64,000 nucleotides of DNA, taken from an uncultured Paracoccaceae bacterium. Lineage in GTDB: Bacteria; Pseudomonadota; Alphaproteobacteria; Rhodobacterales; Rhodobacteraceae. Positions 7,937 through 17,164 of this stretch are shown in pieces. A program made the translations under genes and the position numbers. Under the pieces are notes generated by a model. The model saw only the letters and a list, made by a program, of their open reading frames with translations. It made no database searches and was not told the origin of the DNA. The stretch's first letter is position 1; each line of letters starts with the position of its first letter. Location: the NCBI GenBank assembly GCA_947489325.1, contig CANLDA010000011.1:62001-126000 (forward strand), given 5' to 3'.

Positions 7937-9640
7937 ATGTCTGTGGAACAGCTTTTGTCCAATGCCAAACGATGTCTGAAAAAGGGACGTTCGGAAGACG
8001 CGATCGCCATCTATCAGGGAATTTTAGAAAAATTCCCAAATAACAAACGGGCGCGTTTGGCATTGCAGGAGATGCTTAAGCAGGGCAGAGGAGTTAGCCG
8101 CCCTATGGTGTCTCCTAACCAACTGGCGCATTTGTCCAACCTTTTGAGTGCCGGAAAAACGCAGGACATGATTTTGCAAGCGAGCTTGCTGAGCAGTCAA
8201 TGCAGGCCTAATGCAGAGCTTTCTAAATTACTTGGTGCGGCTCACGTAATGCGGGGCCAGGCAGAGATCGCAATAGAGCATTTCCAAGCGGTAACTGATT
8301 TAATGCCAGACGATGCGGATGGCTGGAACAACCTCGCGATGGCGCAGCGTAAATTGGGGGATTGGAAACTTGCGGGCAGTAACCAGCGGCGTGCTGTACA
8401 TTTGCTCCCTGACGATGCGGAATTTCATCTCAGCCTTGCAGAAACTCTGACAGAGCTGGGTGAATTTGAAGAAGCCCTTTTGGAATATGATCAAGCACAG
8501 GCATTGGGATTTGCGTCGGCCAAGGTCCATTTTGGACGTGCGCGCATCTATAAGCGCTTGGGTAATTTGGATGAAGCAGAGAGCGCTTGTAAGGCCGCGA
8601 TAAATGAAGAGCCAACCTTTGCAAAGGCGTATCTTGAATTGTCGCTGGTACACAGGTTTTCTGCCTCAGATGCTTTCATAGATCAGATGTTGGAAGTTCT
8701 CGAGAATAGAAACCCGACAGAAGAAGATCAAATTCAACTTGGATTTGCTCTTTTTAAGGCGTTCAAAGATATCAACGACGATGCGCGTGCTATGGTCTAT
8801 CTAGAGCAAGCAAATGCCTTATGCGGACAAGTATCCGGCTATAATTTCTCTTCTGATCAAGCGTTGTTTGATAAAATCAGAACACATTTCACACAGGCTG
8901 AGCCGCCGCAATCCAAGCCCAAGAGCAAGACTAAATATAAGGGCCCCAGGCCGATATTTATCCTTGGAATGCCGCGATCAGGCACGTCATTAACAGAGCA
9001 AATGTTGGCAAGCCACTCACAGGTTTTTGCCGCAGGAGAACTGGACACGTTTCAAAAATCGGTTGCGTCAAGTGGCTGGGAAAAAGGACGCCCGCGCTTA
9101 GATGTCACGGATCATATCCGCGAGATGTATTTATCATCGGTTAAGGATTTGACGAATGCCCGGTATCTGACGGACAAGATGCCGCTGAATTTTCTTTGGA
9201 TTGGGCATATTCTAGAGGCAATCCCAGAAGCCCGGGTTGTGCATCTGAAGCGCGATCCAACGGCGGTGTGTTGGTCAATCTATTCTCACTATTTCCCGGC
9301 AAAGGGGATGGCATTTGGGTGTCAGCAACGGGACGTAGCTCAATATTATCAACGGTATGAGAAATTGATGTTGTTCTGGCATCAGCGGTTTCCTGGCCGC
9401 ATCGTTGATTTAGACTATGACGCATTGACCATTGATCCCCAAAGACACCTTTCGATTGTTTTGGATAAAATTGGACTGCCTTGGGAGGATAGTGTTGTGC
9501 GCCCCCAAGAGAACAAGCGTGTCGTTTCAACGGCCTCCATGTTGCAAGTGCGTAAGGAGGTTTACACGGGCAGCTCTCAGGCGTGGCGTCGTTTTGAGGC
9601 TTATCTTCAGCCCATGATCTGGGAGTTGTCACAAAAATGA
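7937..9640 (+). CDS. TPR-repeat sulfotransferase-family protein
   Basis: 567 aa. The N-terminal 320 residues are tetratricopeptide repeats (AIAIYQGILEKFPNN, then several NLAxxxRKLG/LAETLTELGEFEEAL units). From about residue 340 a sulfotransferase domain begins with the PAPS-binding loop FILGMPRSGTSLTEQML and continues with TDKMPLNFLWIGHI and VVHLKRDP. It would transfer sulfate from PAPS to an unknown acceptor, perhaps a polysaccharide or peptide. I start at the ATG at 7937 (GGAAAGG just upstream); the open frame extends to 7748, but that would run through the terminator at 7812-7840. Confidence 0.87.
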   Translation: MSVEQLLSNAKRCLKKGRSEDAIAIYQGILEKFPNNKRARLALQEMLKQGRGVSRPMVSPNQLAHLSNLLSAGKTQDMILQASLLSSQCRPNAELSKLLGAAHVMRGQAEIAIEHFQAVTDLMPDDADGWNNLAMAQRKLGDWKLAGSNQRRAVHLLPDDAEFHLSLAETLTELGEFEEALLEYDQAQALGFASAKVHFGRARIYKRLGNLDEAESACKAAINEEPTFAKAYLELSLVHRFSASDAFIDQMLEVLENRNPTEEDQIQLGFALFKAFKDINDDARAMVYLEQANALCGQVSGYNFSSDQALFDKIRTHFTQAEPPQSKPKSKTKYKGPRPIFILGMPRSGTSLTEQMLASHSQVFAAGELDTFQKSVASSGWEKGRPRLDVTDHIREMYLSSVKDLTNARYLTDKMPLNFLWIGHILEAIPEARVVHLKRDPTAVCWSIYSHYFPAKGMAFGCQQRDVAQYYQRYEKLMLFWHQRFPGRIVDLDYDALTIDPQRHLSIVLDKIGLPWEDSVVRPQENKRVVSTASMLQVRKEVYTGSSQAWRRFEAYLQPMIWELSQK

Positions 9641-9707
9641 TAATTCCCAATGGCCCTGTGGGCGTGCCTTGGTTATGGTTGGCCACAACAAAATATCGGA
9701 GCGCGCC

Positions 9708-10496
9708 ATGTCATTTACTATTGCCACTTGGAACATCAATTCTGTGCGGTTGCGTGAGCCTATCGTATTGAAGTTACTGGAAGAAGAGGCGCCGGATGTT
9801 CTGTGCTTGCAAGAATGCAAAAGCCCGGTAGACAAAATTCCAACCGAAGGGTTTCATGCGTTGGGATACCGCCACATGGTGGCGCGTGGCCAAAAGGGAT
9901 ATAATGGAGTCGCGATCCTATCGAAGATTCCGATGGTAGAAGCTGCAGCCGAGGATTTTGCCGATCTTGGCCACGCCCGTCATATCGCCGGGACGTTGGA
10001 AAACGGGGTGACGGTGCATAATTTCTATGTACCTGCTGGCGGGGATGTCGCCGACCGTGAGGTGAATGAAAAGTTTGGCCAAAAACTCGATTACCTGACT
10101 GAAATGCGGGATTGGTTCCATGCGGAAAAACCAGAGAAATCCATTCTGGTAGGTGATTTGAACATTGCTCCGCGTGAAGATGACGTCTGGGATCATAAGA
10201 AATTGCTTAAGGTAGTCAGCCACACTCCGATTGAAGTGGACCATTTGGCCGAAACCCAAGGGGCAGGTGGATGGGTGGATGTCACCCGTCAAGACATCCC
10301 AGAGGGTAAGCTCTACAGTTGGTGGTCTTATCGCGCACGTGATTGGGATGTGGCAGATAAAGGTCGCCGCCTAGACCATGTTTGGGCGACAGGGGACATT
10401 TCCAACGCCGCCCATGGCAGTCGCGTCTTGCGTGCCGCACGTGGTTGGGAAAAACCTTCGGACCATGCTCCGATTTTTGCAACATTTGACCTTTGA
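9708..10496 (+). CDS. xth: Exodeoxyribonuclease III (AP endonuclease)
   Basis: 262 aa. ExoIII/EEP fold: TWNINSVR at the N-terminus, metal-binding Glu in CLQECK, then GYNGVAILS, the catalytic block ILVGDLNIAPREDDVWD and the C-terminal SDHAPIFA. It repairs abasic sites and trims 3' blocked DNA ends. The ATG at 9708 follows GGAG with 6-bp spacing; upstream in-frame starts have no ribosome site. It precedes the cnoX gene by 48 bp on the same strand. Confidence 0.94.
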   Translation: MSFTIATWNINSVRLREPIVLKLLEEEAPDVLCLQECKSPVDKIPTEGFHALGYRHMVARGQKGYNGVAILSKIPMVEAAAEDFADLGHARHIAGTLENGVTVHNFYVPAGGDVADREVNEKFGQKLDYLTEMRDWFHAEKPEKSILVGDLNIAPREDDVWDHKKLLKVVSHTPIEVDHLAETQGAGGWVDVTRQDIPEGKLYSWWSYRARDWDVADKGRRLDHVWATGDISNAAHGSRVLRAARGWEKPSDHAPIFATFDL

Positions 10497-10544
10497 TTTC
10501 CGTGTAACAGCGTCCATATAAAGGCCAACACGCAATAAGGAACG

Positions 10545-11462
10545 ATGACAATGCTGGAACTTGGACAAGGCACCGCAGCCCCTGCTGATCTGATCAAAGA
10601 CGTCTCAGAGGCGACTTTTATGCAGGATGTGGTCGAGGCGTCACAAACAGCACCAGTCATCGTTGATTTTTGGGCCCCTTGGTGTGGCCCATGCAAAACT
10701 CTAGGCCCCGCGCTAGAGAGTGCTGTGACCAAGGCCAAAGGTGCGGTCACAATGGCCAAGGTCAATGTTGATGAAAATCAGATGATTGCAGGCCAGTTGC
10801 AGGTGCAATCCATTCCAACGGTTTTTGCTTTTTATAAGGGGCAACCGATTGACGGATTTCAAGGAGCAGTGCCGCCTTCGGAGATTGAGGCATTTGTGAC
10901 CCGCGTGATCCAACACTCTGGTGGCGATGCCAGTGGTGGTCTGGACGAGGCGCTTGAAGCGGCTGAGACGATGCTGGACGACGGCGACGTTGCGGATGCT
11001 GCACAAACATTTGCGGCGATTCTGGAAGAAGATCCACTAAGCGCTGCTGCCTTTGGTGGATTGGCGCGCGCTCATATTGCACTGGATGAGCTGGACGAGG
11101 CAGAGGCCGTGTTGAACGGTGCCCCAGCCGAAATTTCAGAGGCGCCCGAGCTTGAAGCCGCGCGTGCGCAAATCGAATTGGCCCGCCAGGCCGAAAATGC
11201 AGGCCCTGTTGCCGAATTACGTGCAGCGGTTGAGGCAAGCCCTGAAGACATGCAGGTACGTCTTGATCTGGCGCAGGCTTTGCATGCTGCTGGTGATGCC
11301 GAAGCGGCAGTAAATGAGCTTCTTGAAATGTTTCGTCGGGATCGCGAATGGAATGACGGTGCGGCTAAGGCACAATTGTTCACCATCTTTGAGGCCCTCA
11401 AGCCCAACGATCCGATTGTTTTGAATGGCCGTCGGAAACTTAGCTCGATGATATTTGCCTGA
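10545..11462 (+). CDS. cnoX: Thioredoxin-TPR co-chaperone CnoX/YbbN
   Basis: 305 aa. The N-terminal thioredoxin domain has an intact WCGPC active site (Cys47, Cys50); the second half consists of TPR-like helices (EAAETMLDDGDVADAAQTF and later EEMF-type repeats). This is the CnoX/YbbN layout, a holdase that hands clients to GroEL/DnaK. Enterobacterial YbbN has lost the first cysteine, whereas this form keeps CxxC and should be redox-active. Ribosome site AAGGA is 5 bp before the ATG. It leads a compact run with the LON-domain and Trm112 genes. Confidence 0.92.
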   Translation: MTMLELGQGTAAPADLIKDVSEATFMQDVVEASQTAPVIVDFWAPWCGPCKTLGPALESAVTKAKGAVTMAKVNVDENQMIAGQLQVQSIPTVFAFYKGQPIDGFQGAVPPSEIEAFVTRVIQHSGGDASGGLDEALEAAETMLDDGDVADAAQTFAAILEEDPLSAAAFGGLARAHIALDELDEAEAVLNGAPAEISEAPELEAARAQIELARQAENAGPVAELRAAVEASPEDMQVRLDLAQALHAAGDAEAAVNELLEMFRRDREWNDGAAKAQLFTIFEALKPNDPIVLNGRRKLSSMIFA

Positions 11463-11487
11463 TCGAAAATCCGCGTTACAGTTGGGT

Positions 11488-12132
11488 ATGATGAAATCTG
11501 CTGATCTTCCGGACGTGATTTCGGTGTTTCCGCTGCCCGGTGCTTTGTTGTTGCCGCGATCACGATTGCCGCTGCACATTTTTGAACCGCGCTATCTCAC
11601 ATTATTTGAAGATGCCCTGAAAACGCCGGAACGCCTGATCGGGATGGTGCAGCCGTACTCTGTTGCCGGACGGGAAGAAGATGTTCTGCACAGTATTGGC
11701 TGCGTCGGACGCATCACCCAGTTTTCTGAAACCGAAGACGGGCGATACATGATCACACTGCGCGGCGTGTCGCGGTTTCGCATCAAAGCCGAAGTTGATG
11801 GGTTTCAACCGTATCGACGCTGCGAGGTGTCGTGGGATGGGTTTGAACGTGATCTTGGGCAGAGCGAACGTGATGCGGCCTTTGCGCGTGAGGGTTTCAT
11901 GCAATTGCTGACTCGGTATTTTGATGTTTTGGGTCTGTCCACAGACTGGGATACCCTAAAGGACGCAGATGATGAGTTATTGATCAATTCATTGTCCATG
12001 CTGCTGGATTTTCAACCCGAAGACAAACAGGCGCTGCTTGAGGCGCCGTCACTCTCAACCCGCCGGGAAACCCTTGTTACCTTGATCGAATATACGATGC
12101 GTGGTGGCGACACAGAGGACATTATGCAATGA
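11488..12132 (+). CDS. LON peptidase substrate-binding-domain protein
   Basis: 214 aa. Resembles the N-terminal domain of Lon only: [27 protein letters not shown]-type opening (about residues 7-35), IGMVQP and the GCVGRITQF strand. No ATPase or protease domain follows. Stand-alone LON-N proteins are common in alphaproteobacteria, and their role is not established; substrate recognition or quality control is inferred from the fold and from linkage to CnoX. I chose the ATG at 11488; a TTG at 11455 would overlap cnoX by 8 nt and lacks a ribosome site. Its stop overlaps the next start as ATGA. Confidence 0.87.
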   Translation: MMKSADLPDVISVFPLPGALLLPRSRLPLHIFEPRYLTLFEDALKTPERLIGMVQPYSVAGREEDVLHSIGCVGRITQFSETEDGRYMITLRGVSRFRIKAEVDGFQPYRRCEVSWDGFERDLGQSERDAAFAREGFMQLLTRYFDVLGLSTDWDTLKDADDELLINSLSMLLDFQPEDKQALLEAPSLSTRRETLVTLIEYTMRGGDTEDIMQ

Positions 12133-12332
12133 CGACCACCCCCAAGTTTGATCGCCGTATGTTAGAAGCGTTGGTGTGTCCAAATACCAATCAGGTGTTG
12201 CGATACAATGCTGAAGCACAAGAATTGGTATCGCGTGCGGCGGGGCTGGCCTTTCCCATTCGTGACGGAATACCAATTATGCTTGTGGATGAGGCGCGAC
12301 AATTGAGTGATGATGAAAGCACCAAAAAGTAA
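12129..12332 (+). CDS. Trm112-family small protein (YcaR-like)
   Basis: 67 aa. Pattern [14 protein letters not shown]...[20 protein letters not shown] matches the bacterial Trm112/YcaR family. The eukaryotic and archaeal relatives activate methyltransferases; the bacterial role is not known. Only one cysteine of the usual zinc-knuckle remains (CPNT in place of CPxC), so this member probably does not bind zinc. Translationally coupled to the LON-domain gene by ATGA (12129-12132). Confidence 0.88.
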   Translation: MTTTPKFDRRMLEALVCPNTNQVLRYNAEAQELVSRAAGLAFPIRDGIPIMLVDEARQLSDDESTKK

Positions 12333-12380
12333 CGCGCGCGCTTTTTCATTATCATAAGATTTACTTTCTTCGCGCTACAA

Positions 12381-13115
12381 ATGAATAGGCAATTTTGCCG
12401 TTCTGCGCGGAGAACAGGTTTGGACGGAACGTTTCGCAAGAGTTCGAAATCCTTGAACGTAAGGGAGCGATATCAATGCGTTGTTATTGATACGGCAGAA
12501 TTGCGTGCTTGGGGAAGCGAATGGATTGCATGCACTCTTGTTGATATGCAGCGCGGTCGCCCCGAAGGGGAAGGGCGGCGTGCGGAGTTGATGGCGCGAC
12601 TGGAAACCTCTGAAAAAATGTTGAACCGTGGCCTAATGGACCACTTTGGCGAATACGCAGAGATGTTTTCGCCAAATTTGGAAGGTGGGCGTAAGCAGGC
12701 GCTCGACGGGGTTCGCAAAAGTATGGAACTTTTTTCCCACATCGAACGCAGCTGGGCACGGGGCGCGCCTGATTTGTCCGAAGTCAAAGGCGCAGCAAAA
12801 CACCATGAAACAGAAGTGGGTAAAGGCATCAGCATCTTTTTAGGGGAATTAAACTCTCAGGTTGCGCATCAGGAAAGCCGCGTTCTGGACGAACGTGCAC
12901 GTATGATCCGTGAAACCGTTGATGAAATTCGAGATGTGAATTTTCGCATCAACCTGATTGCAATCAACGCGTCGATCGAGGCTGCGCGCGTGGGGGATGC
13001 AGGTCGGGGTTTTGCTCATATTGCAGGGGAAATTCGTGGTCTGTCCCTAAAATCCAAAGATGCATTCGACAAGTTGCTGCATCGCTTGCGCACAGATGCA
13101 AAGTCTAGATCGTAG
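12381..13115 (+). CDS. Soluble methyl-accepting-chemotaxis-like protein (truncated signalling domain)
   Basis: 244 aa, mostly predicted helix. The last 60 residues contain RINLIAINASIEAARVGD, then AGRGFAHIAGEIRGLS, the hairpin-proximal segment of MCP signalling domains. Missing are transmembrane segments, a HAMP domain, a ligand domain and the tip that contacts CheA. It may be a cytoplasmic scaffold or non-chemotactic sensor. The start is uncertain: the ATG at 12381 has no ribosome site, while an in-frame TTG at 12420 has GGAG 7 bp upstream. No che genes are nearby. Confidence 0.7.
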   Translation: MNRQFCRSARRTGLDGTFRKSSKSLNVRERYQCVVIDTAELRAWGSEWIACTLVDMQRGRPEGEGRRAELMARLETSEKMLNRGLMDHFGEYAEMFSPNLEGGRKQALDGVRKSMELFSHIERSWARGAPDLSEVKGAAKHHETEVGKGISIFLGELNSQVAHQESRVLDERARMIRETVDEIRDVNFRINLIAINASIEAARVGDAGRGFAHIAGEIRGLSLKSKDAFDKLLHRLRTDAKSRS

Positions 13116-13128
13116 TGCATCTTTTGTC

Positions 13129-14343
13129 TTAACGCATCAGTTGTGGCAATTCCCCACTCAGGCCGGCGGCTTCGCGAATAAAGCTGCGTCTTAAGCCAGG
13201 GACGGCATTTACAAGACCCATGCCAATGTCACGCCCAGCTCGCAGTATGGGATTGTCATTTGAAAACAATTTGTTGGTCATGTCTGTCGCTGCCACAAGT
13301 AGATGCGTGTCAAACCGACGCCATTGTTCATAGCGCTCCAGAACCAATTCGCTGGCAATGTCTTCACCGCGTTGTTGTGCTTCGCTCAGAACCTGCACCA
13401 ACGCTGCAACATCACGCAGGCCCGCGTTCAGACCTTGACCGGCAATTGGATGCATTCCGTGCGCCGCATCCCCAACAAGGACGGTGCGCTCTGAGATAAA
13501 TCTGTTGGCTACTGTTAAGCTGAGCGGATAGGTGAAGCGCCTCCCTGCCAAGGTTATATCCCCAAGGAAATCACCAAAACGTGGGCGCAATACATCAAGA
13601 TAGGCCGCATCATCCAAGGCATTTATCTGTGCTGCCATGGCGTCGGTTTCGCTCCATACAATAGAGCTGCGATTGCCAGGAAGAGGCAAGATGGCCAAGG
13701 GACCAGGGGGCATAAAAAACTGATGCGCGATGCCGTTGTGAGGCTTTTCATGGTCTATTGCACAAACCAAAGCTGTTTGCCCATATCTCCATCCTGTGCG
13801 TTTGATTCCTGCCCGCGCGGCAACACCACTTTGGCGGCCATCGCATCCCACCAATACGCGCGTCCGAAGGGTTTGCCCGGTGGATAAGGTGACAGTCACG
13901 CCCGTTGGATCAACCGCATGGTCGATGACTGAACTGGGCGAAATACTGGTAATGCCATCTTGTTGCGCGACTGTTTGCAGAAAACCGCGATACAAAAAAC
14001 GATCTTCCAGCATAAAGCCCATGGGCCCTTCTTCGATTTCAGCGTGATCAAAATGCAGAAAGAAAGGCGATGGGCCTTCACCTGCGCGCCCATCAGTCAC
14101 ATTGATCTCCAACATTGGTTGGGCGTCTGCGGCAACGTGATCCCACACTCCTATGGCGTGTAATAAGCGTTGCGAGGACAGAGCCAGCGCATACCCCCTG
14201 CCATCAAAGTTATCTCCGGATCGGGCCTGAGGAGTCTGTGCGTCGATCATAGTGACGTTAAACCCGGCTTGCGCCAATCCCAATGCCAATGCAGGGCCAT
14301 TCAGGCCACCGCCTGCAATCAAAATATCAGTATCATACCTCAT
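13129..14343 (-). CDS. UbiH/UbiF-family FAD-dependent monooxygenase
   Basis: 404 aa. FAD-binding Rossmann motif GGGLNGPALALGLAQAG near the N-terminus, the central GCDGRQSGVA (DG motif) and the C-terminal VLVGDAAHGMHPIAGQG that binds the FAD ribityl. This is the UbiH/UbiF/UbiI/Coq6 family, which hydroxylates the ubiquinone ring; which position cannot be told. The ATG at 14343 is chosen because the FAD motif starts 8 residues later; an upstream in-frame start at 14412 would add 23 residues with no family match. It is divergent from the amidase. Confidence 0.9.
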   Translation of the reverse strand: MRYDTDILIAGGGLNGPALALGLAQAGFNVTMIDAQTPQARSGDNFDGRGYALALSSQRLLHAIGVWDHVAADAQPMLEINVTDGRAGEGPSPFFLHFDHAEIEEGPMGFMLEDRFLYRGFLQTVAQQDGITSISPSSVIDHAVDPTGVTVTLSTGQTLRTRVLVGCDGRQSGVAARAGIKRTGWRYGQTALVCAIDHEKPHNGIAHQFFMPPGPLAILPLPGNRSSIVWSETDAMAAQINALDDAAYLDVLRPRFGDFLGDITLAGRRFTYPLSLTVANRFISERTVLVGDAAHGMHPIAGQGLNAGLRDVAALVQVLSEAQQRGEDIASELVLERYEQWRRFDTHLLVAATDMTNKLFSNDNPILRAGRDIGMGLVNAVPGLRRSFIREAAGLSGELPQLMR

Positions 14344-14432
14344 GCAGTTTAATATGCGTGCTGCTTCGGGATTGTCCATGCGCTGCAAGGTCGCTACCGT
14401 CGTCGAAAGCAATAAATCTTGCGGAGAAGCGG

Positions 14433-15761
14433 ATGTTTGACTGGCTTGGAATGAGTGCTGCGGATTTGGGGCGTGGGATTGCGGACGGATCTATTGATCC
14501 TGTGGCATTGACGCAGGCCTTTTTGGGGGCGATCGACAGCCACGATCACCGAGATCGGATTTACGTGCGTGTGACCGCAGACCGCGCCATGGTCGAGGCC
14601 GAAGCGGCGGCCGAACGCGCCCGGGCAGGGCAACGATTGTCACCATTGGATGGAGTGCCGATCAGTTGGAAAGATCTATTTGACACGGCAGGTGTGGAAA
14701 CAGAATCAGGGTCTGCTCTGTTGAAGGGCCGTGTCCCCAGCACGGATGCCGCAGTTTTGCGAAATGCCACGACGATGGGTTTGGTGTGCCTTGGGAAAAC
14801 GCATATGTCCGAATTGGCCTTTTCTGGGCTGGGATACAATCCGATTACGGCCACCCCGCCCAATATAAATGATCCCAAAGTGGTGCCCGGAGGGTCCTCT
14901 TCTGGGGCAGCGGCCTCTGTGGCCTTTGGTTTGGCGGCGATTGGTATTGGCTCTGATACGGGGGGGTCGGTTCGTATTCCTTCGGCCTGGAATGATTTGG
15001 TGGGATTAAAAACCACTGCAGGACGTGTGTCCTGTCAAGGAACGGTTCCACTTTGCGAAAGCTTTGATACGGTTGGGCCTTTGTGTCGTACGGTTGAAGA
15101 CGCGGCACTGTCATTGGCAATATTGGAAGGGCGGGCATCAGTGGATCTGCGCGGGGCCAACCTTAAGGGGATGAGATTCGCGGTCCTAGAGACATTGGCT
15201 CTTGATGACCTGCGAGAAGCGCCCAAAACTGGCTTTGCTACGGCGTTGGAACGTTTGAAAGATGCAGGCGCCTCTGTCGTGGGCTTGGACGCGCCTGAGG
15301 TTGCGCGGGCGATGATGTTGGCTGGGCCATTATATGCTTCAGAGGCATACGGACAGTGGCGTGATGTGATCGAAGCTCAACCTGATTTAATGTATGCCGA
15401 GATATTGGAGCGGTTCAGGGGCGGTGCACAGTATTCCGCTGCAGATTATGTGTCTGCTTGTCATGAGTTAGAGGCGCTTCGATCAAGGTGGCGCACGCGG
15501 GTGGCAGGGTTTGATGCGGTTCTGATGCCTACCTCACCGATCCTGCCGCCGGATGTGGCGCGATTGTCGGAAGATCATGATTATTATGTGACCGAGAATA
15601 TTCTGGCCTTGCGCAACACGCGTATCGGCAATTTGATGAATGCTTGTGCGGTAAACTTGCCAACAGGTGTGCCAAGCTGTGGTATCCTGTTTATGGGATT
15701 GCCTTACGCCGAAGAACGTATCTTGCGCGTGGCGGCCGCTGCTGAATTTGCGTTAGGCTGA
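14433..15761 (+). CDS. Amidase signature-family hydrolase
   Basis: 442 aa. The Ser-cisSer-Lys machinery is visible: Lys in PISWKDLFD, Ser in PGGSSSGAA and the nucleophile region GIGSDTGGSVRIP. It hydrolyses an amide; GatA is unlikely because no gatC or gatB is adjacent and the C-terminus differs. Ribosome site GGAG (14423-14426) is 6 bp before the ATG at 14433. The TGA stop ends exactly at the first base of the long inverted repeat 15761-15841. Substrate unknown. Confidence 0.9.
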   Translation: MFDWLGMSAADLGRGIADGSIDPVALTQAFLGAIDSHDHRDRIYVRVTADRAMVEAEAAAERARAGQRLSPLDGVPISWKDLFDTAGVETESGSALLKGRVPSTDAAVLRNATTMGLVCLGKTHMSELAFSGLGYNPITATPPNINDPKVVPGGSSSGAAASVAFGLAAIGIGSDTGGSVRIPSAWNDLVGLKTTAGRVSCQGTVPLCESFDTVGPLCRTVEDAALSLAILEGRASVDLRGANLKGMRFAVLETLALDDLREAPKTGFATALERLKDAGASVVGLDAPEVARAMMLAGPLYASEAYGQWRDVIEAQPDLMYAEILERFRGGAQYSAADYVSACHELEALRSRWRTRVAGFDAVLMPTSPILPPDVARLSEDHDYYVTENILALRNTRIGNLMNACAVNLPTGVPSCGILFMGLPYAEERILRVAAAAEFALG

Positions 15762-15841
15762 CACTCATCCGTCCCTTATGGTCCGTCTTCGCGTTGAAAC
15801 GAACCCTCAACGAAGACGGACCATAAGGGACGGATGAGTGT
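15761..15841. repeat. Perfect 31-bp inverted repeat with 19-nt spacer
   Basis: Arms 15761-15791 and 15811-15841 are exact reverse complements over 31 bp, with spacer 15792-15810. The spacer can pair further (CGTTGA 15792-15797 with TCAACG 15807-15812) if two bases are bulged. No T-run follows on either strand, so it is not a standard terminator. As RNA it would form a very stable hairpin; as DNA it could extrude a cruciform. It sits directly after the amidase stop. Origin unknown: a small mobile repeat, a transcript-stabilising hairpin, or a template-switch event. Confidence 0.95.
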
Positions 15842-15971
15842 TTCGAACAAGTCTTGGCGCAAATACCACAACCGTCAGAAAAGCCGCTCTTTTTCTGGAC
15901 GTGCCCGTACGATTTGGCTAATCTGGGCACAAAAGGGGCGATAACGATCCCAAACTTTGAGGCAATTGAAT

Positions 15972-17150
15972 ATGTTTCCCGAGCGGTTTTCGAACCTTCC
16001 GGCCTATGCGTTTCCGCGTTTGCGGAGCCTTCTGGACGACCATGCCCCTGGTGGGGCTGCCGTACACATGACGATTGGCGAACCTAAGCATGCTTTTCCT
16101 GCTTGGGTCACGGATGTTATTGTGGAAAACGCATCTGGCTTCAATCAATACCCCCCTAATGACGGGGCACCTGAATTGCTACGCGCCATGAGCGACTGGG
16201 TGGATCATCGTTATTCCGTGCCCCTTGATCCTACCAGGGATATATTGGCGCTGAATGGCACGCGCGAAGGGTTGTACAACGCGGCCATGGCTCTGTGCCC
16301 TGAAACTAAGGGCGGCGCGACGCCTATCGTGTTGTCTCCGAACCCGTTTTATCAGGTGTATATGGTGGCGGCATTATCGGTGAATGCAGAACCATTACTT
16401 GTACCCGCCACGCGCGAAAATGGCTTTCTACCCGATTATACGTCTTTGCCGCCAGAGGTTCTGAACCGTGTAGCGGTGGCGTATATCTGTTCTCCGGCAA
16501 ATCCGCAGGGGGCCGTGGCCAGCCGGGATTATTGGCGCGATCTGATCGCATTGGCAGAGCAATATGATTTCAAAATTTTTGCGGATGAATGTTATTGCGA
16601 GATCTACCGCGACTCGCCACCTGTCGGCGCGCTTGAAGTGGCCCATGCAATGGGGGCCGATCCAGAGCGCGTGTTGATTTTCCACTCTTTGTCTAAACGA
16701 TCTAACTTGCCGGGGCTGCGGTGTGGCTTTGTTGCCGGAGGGCCGCAATCCATTGTGCGCATGAAGCAGCTGCGCAATTATGCAGGCGCGCCGCTGCCAT
16801 TGCCGTTGCAACGTGCAGCTCAGGCCGTGTGGTCCGAAGAAAGCCACGTTTCAGAGAATCGCGCGCTTTATGCCGAGAAATTCGATCTGGCGGATCAAGT
16901 ATTCAGCGGGCTTCCCGGATATCTAAGCCCCCAAGCGGGATTTTTTCTGTGGTTACCAGTGCAAGATGGGGAAGAGGCGGCAGTAAAGCTGTGGACACAA
17001 ACCGGTGTGCGGGTACTGCCGGGGGCTTATCTGTCGCGAGAAGTGAACGGGTTTAATCCCGGTAAAGAGTACATCCGGGTCGCTCTAGTGGCCCCAAAAA
17101 ACGAAGTGCAGGATGCGTTGATTACACTACGCAGCTGCCTTTACGAATAA
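15972..17150 (+). CDS. PLP-dependent aminotransferase, class I/II (DapC-like)
   Basis: 392 aa. Fold-type I aminotransferase: [13 protein letters not shown] near the N-terminus, [33 protein letters not shown] lysine in [12 protein letters not shown] and a C-terminal YIRVALV. The GEPKH opening and overall length fit succinyldiaminopimelate aminotransferase (DapC), a lysine/peptidoglycan precursor step, but other keto acids are possible. Start is the ATG at 15972 (GAGG 9 bp upstream) rather than the in-frame TTG at 15957. It lies 14 bp before ftsK, probably cotranscribed. Confidence 0.88.
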   Translation: MFPERFSNLPAYAFPRLRSLLDDHAPGGAAVHMTIGEPKHAFPAWVTDVIVENASGFNQYPPNDGAPELLRAMSDWVDHRYSVPLDPTRDILALNGTREGLYNAAMALCPETKGGATPIVLSPNPFYQVYMVAALSVNAEPLLVPATRENGFLPDYTSLPPEVLNRVAVAYICSPANPQGAVASRDYWRDLIALAEQYDFKIFADECYCEIYRDSPPVGALEVAHAMGADPERVLIFHSLSKRSNLPGLRCGFVAGGPQSIVRMKQLRNYAGAPLPLPLQRAAQAVWSEESHVSENRALYAEKFDLADQVFSGLPGYLSPQAGFFLWLPVQDGEEAAVKLWTQTGVRVLPGAYLSREVNGFNPGKEYIRVALVAPKNEVQDALITLRSCLYE

Positions 17151-17164
17151 GAACGAGGGACGAG

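Noticed and set aside
14283-14432. Amidase extended upstream to 14283
   Set aside because: It would overlap the divergent UbiH gene and lacks a ribosome site; GGAG and the ATG at 14433 are preferred.
15761-15841. Integron attC site or intrinsic terminator
   Set aside because: An attC site has short imperfect boxes at the outer ends; this is perfect along 31 bp. No T-run follows, and no integrase or gene cassettes are present.
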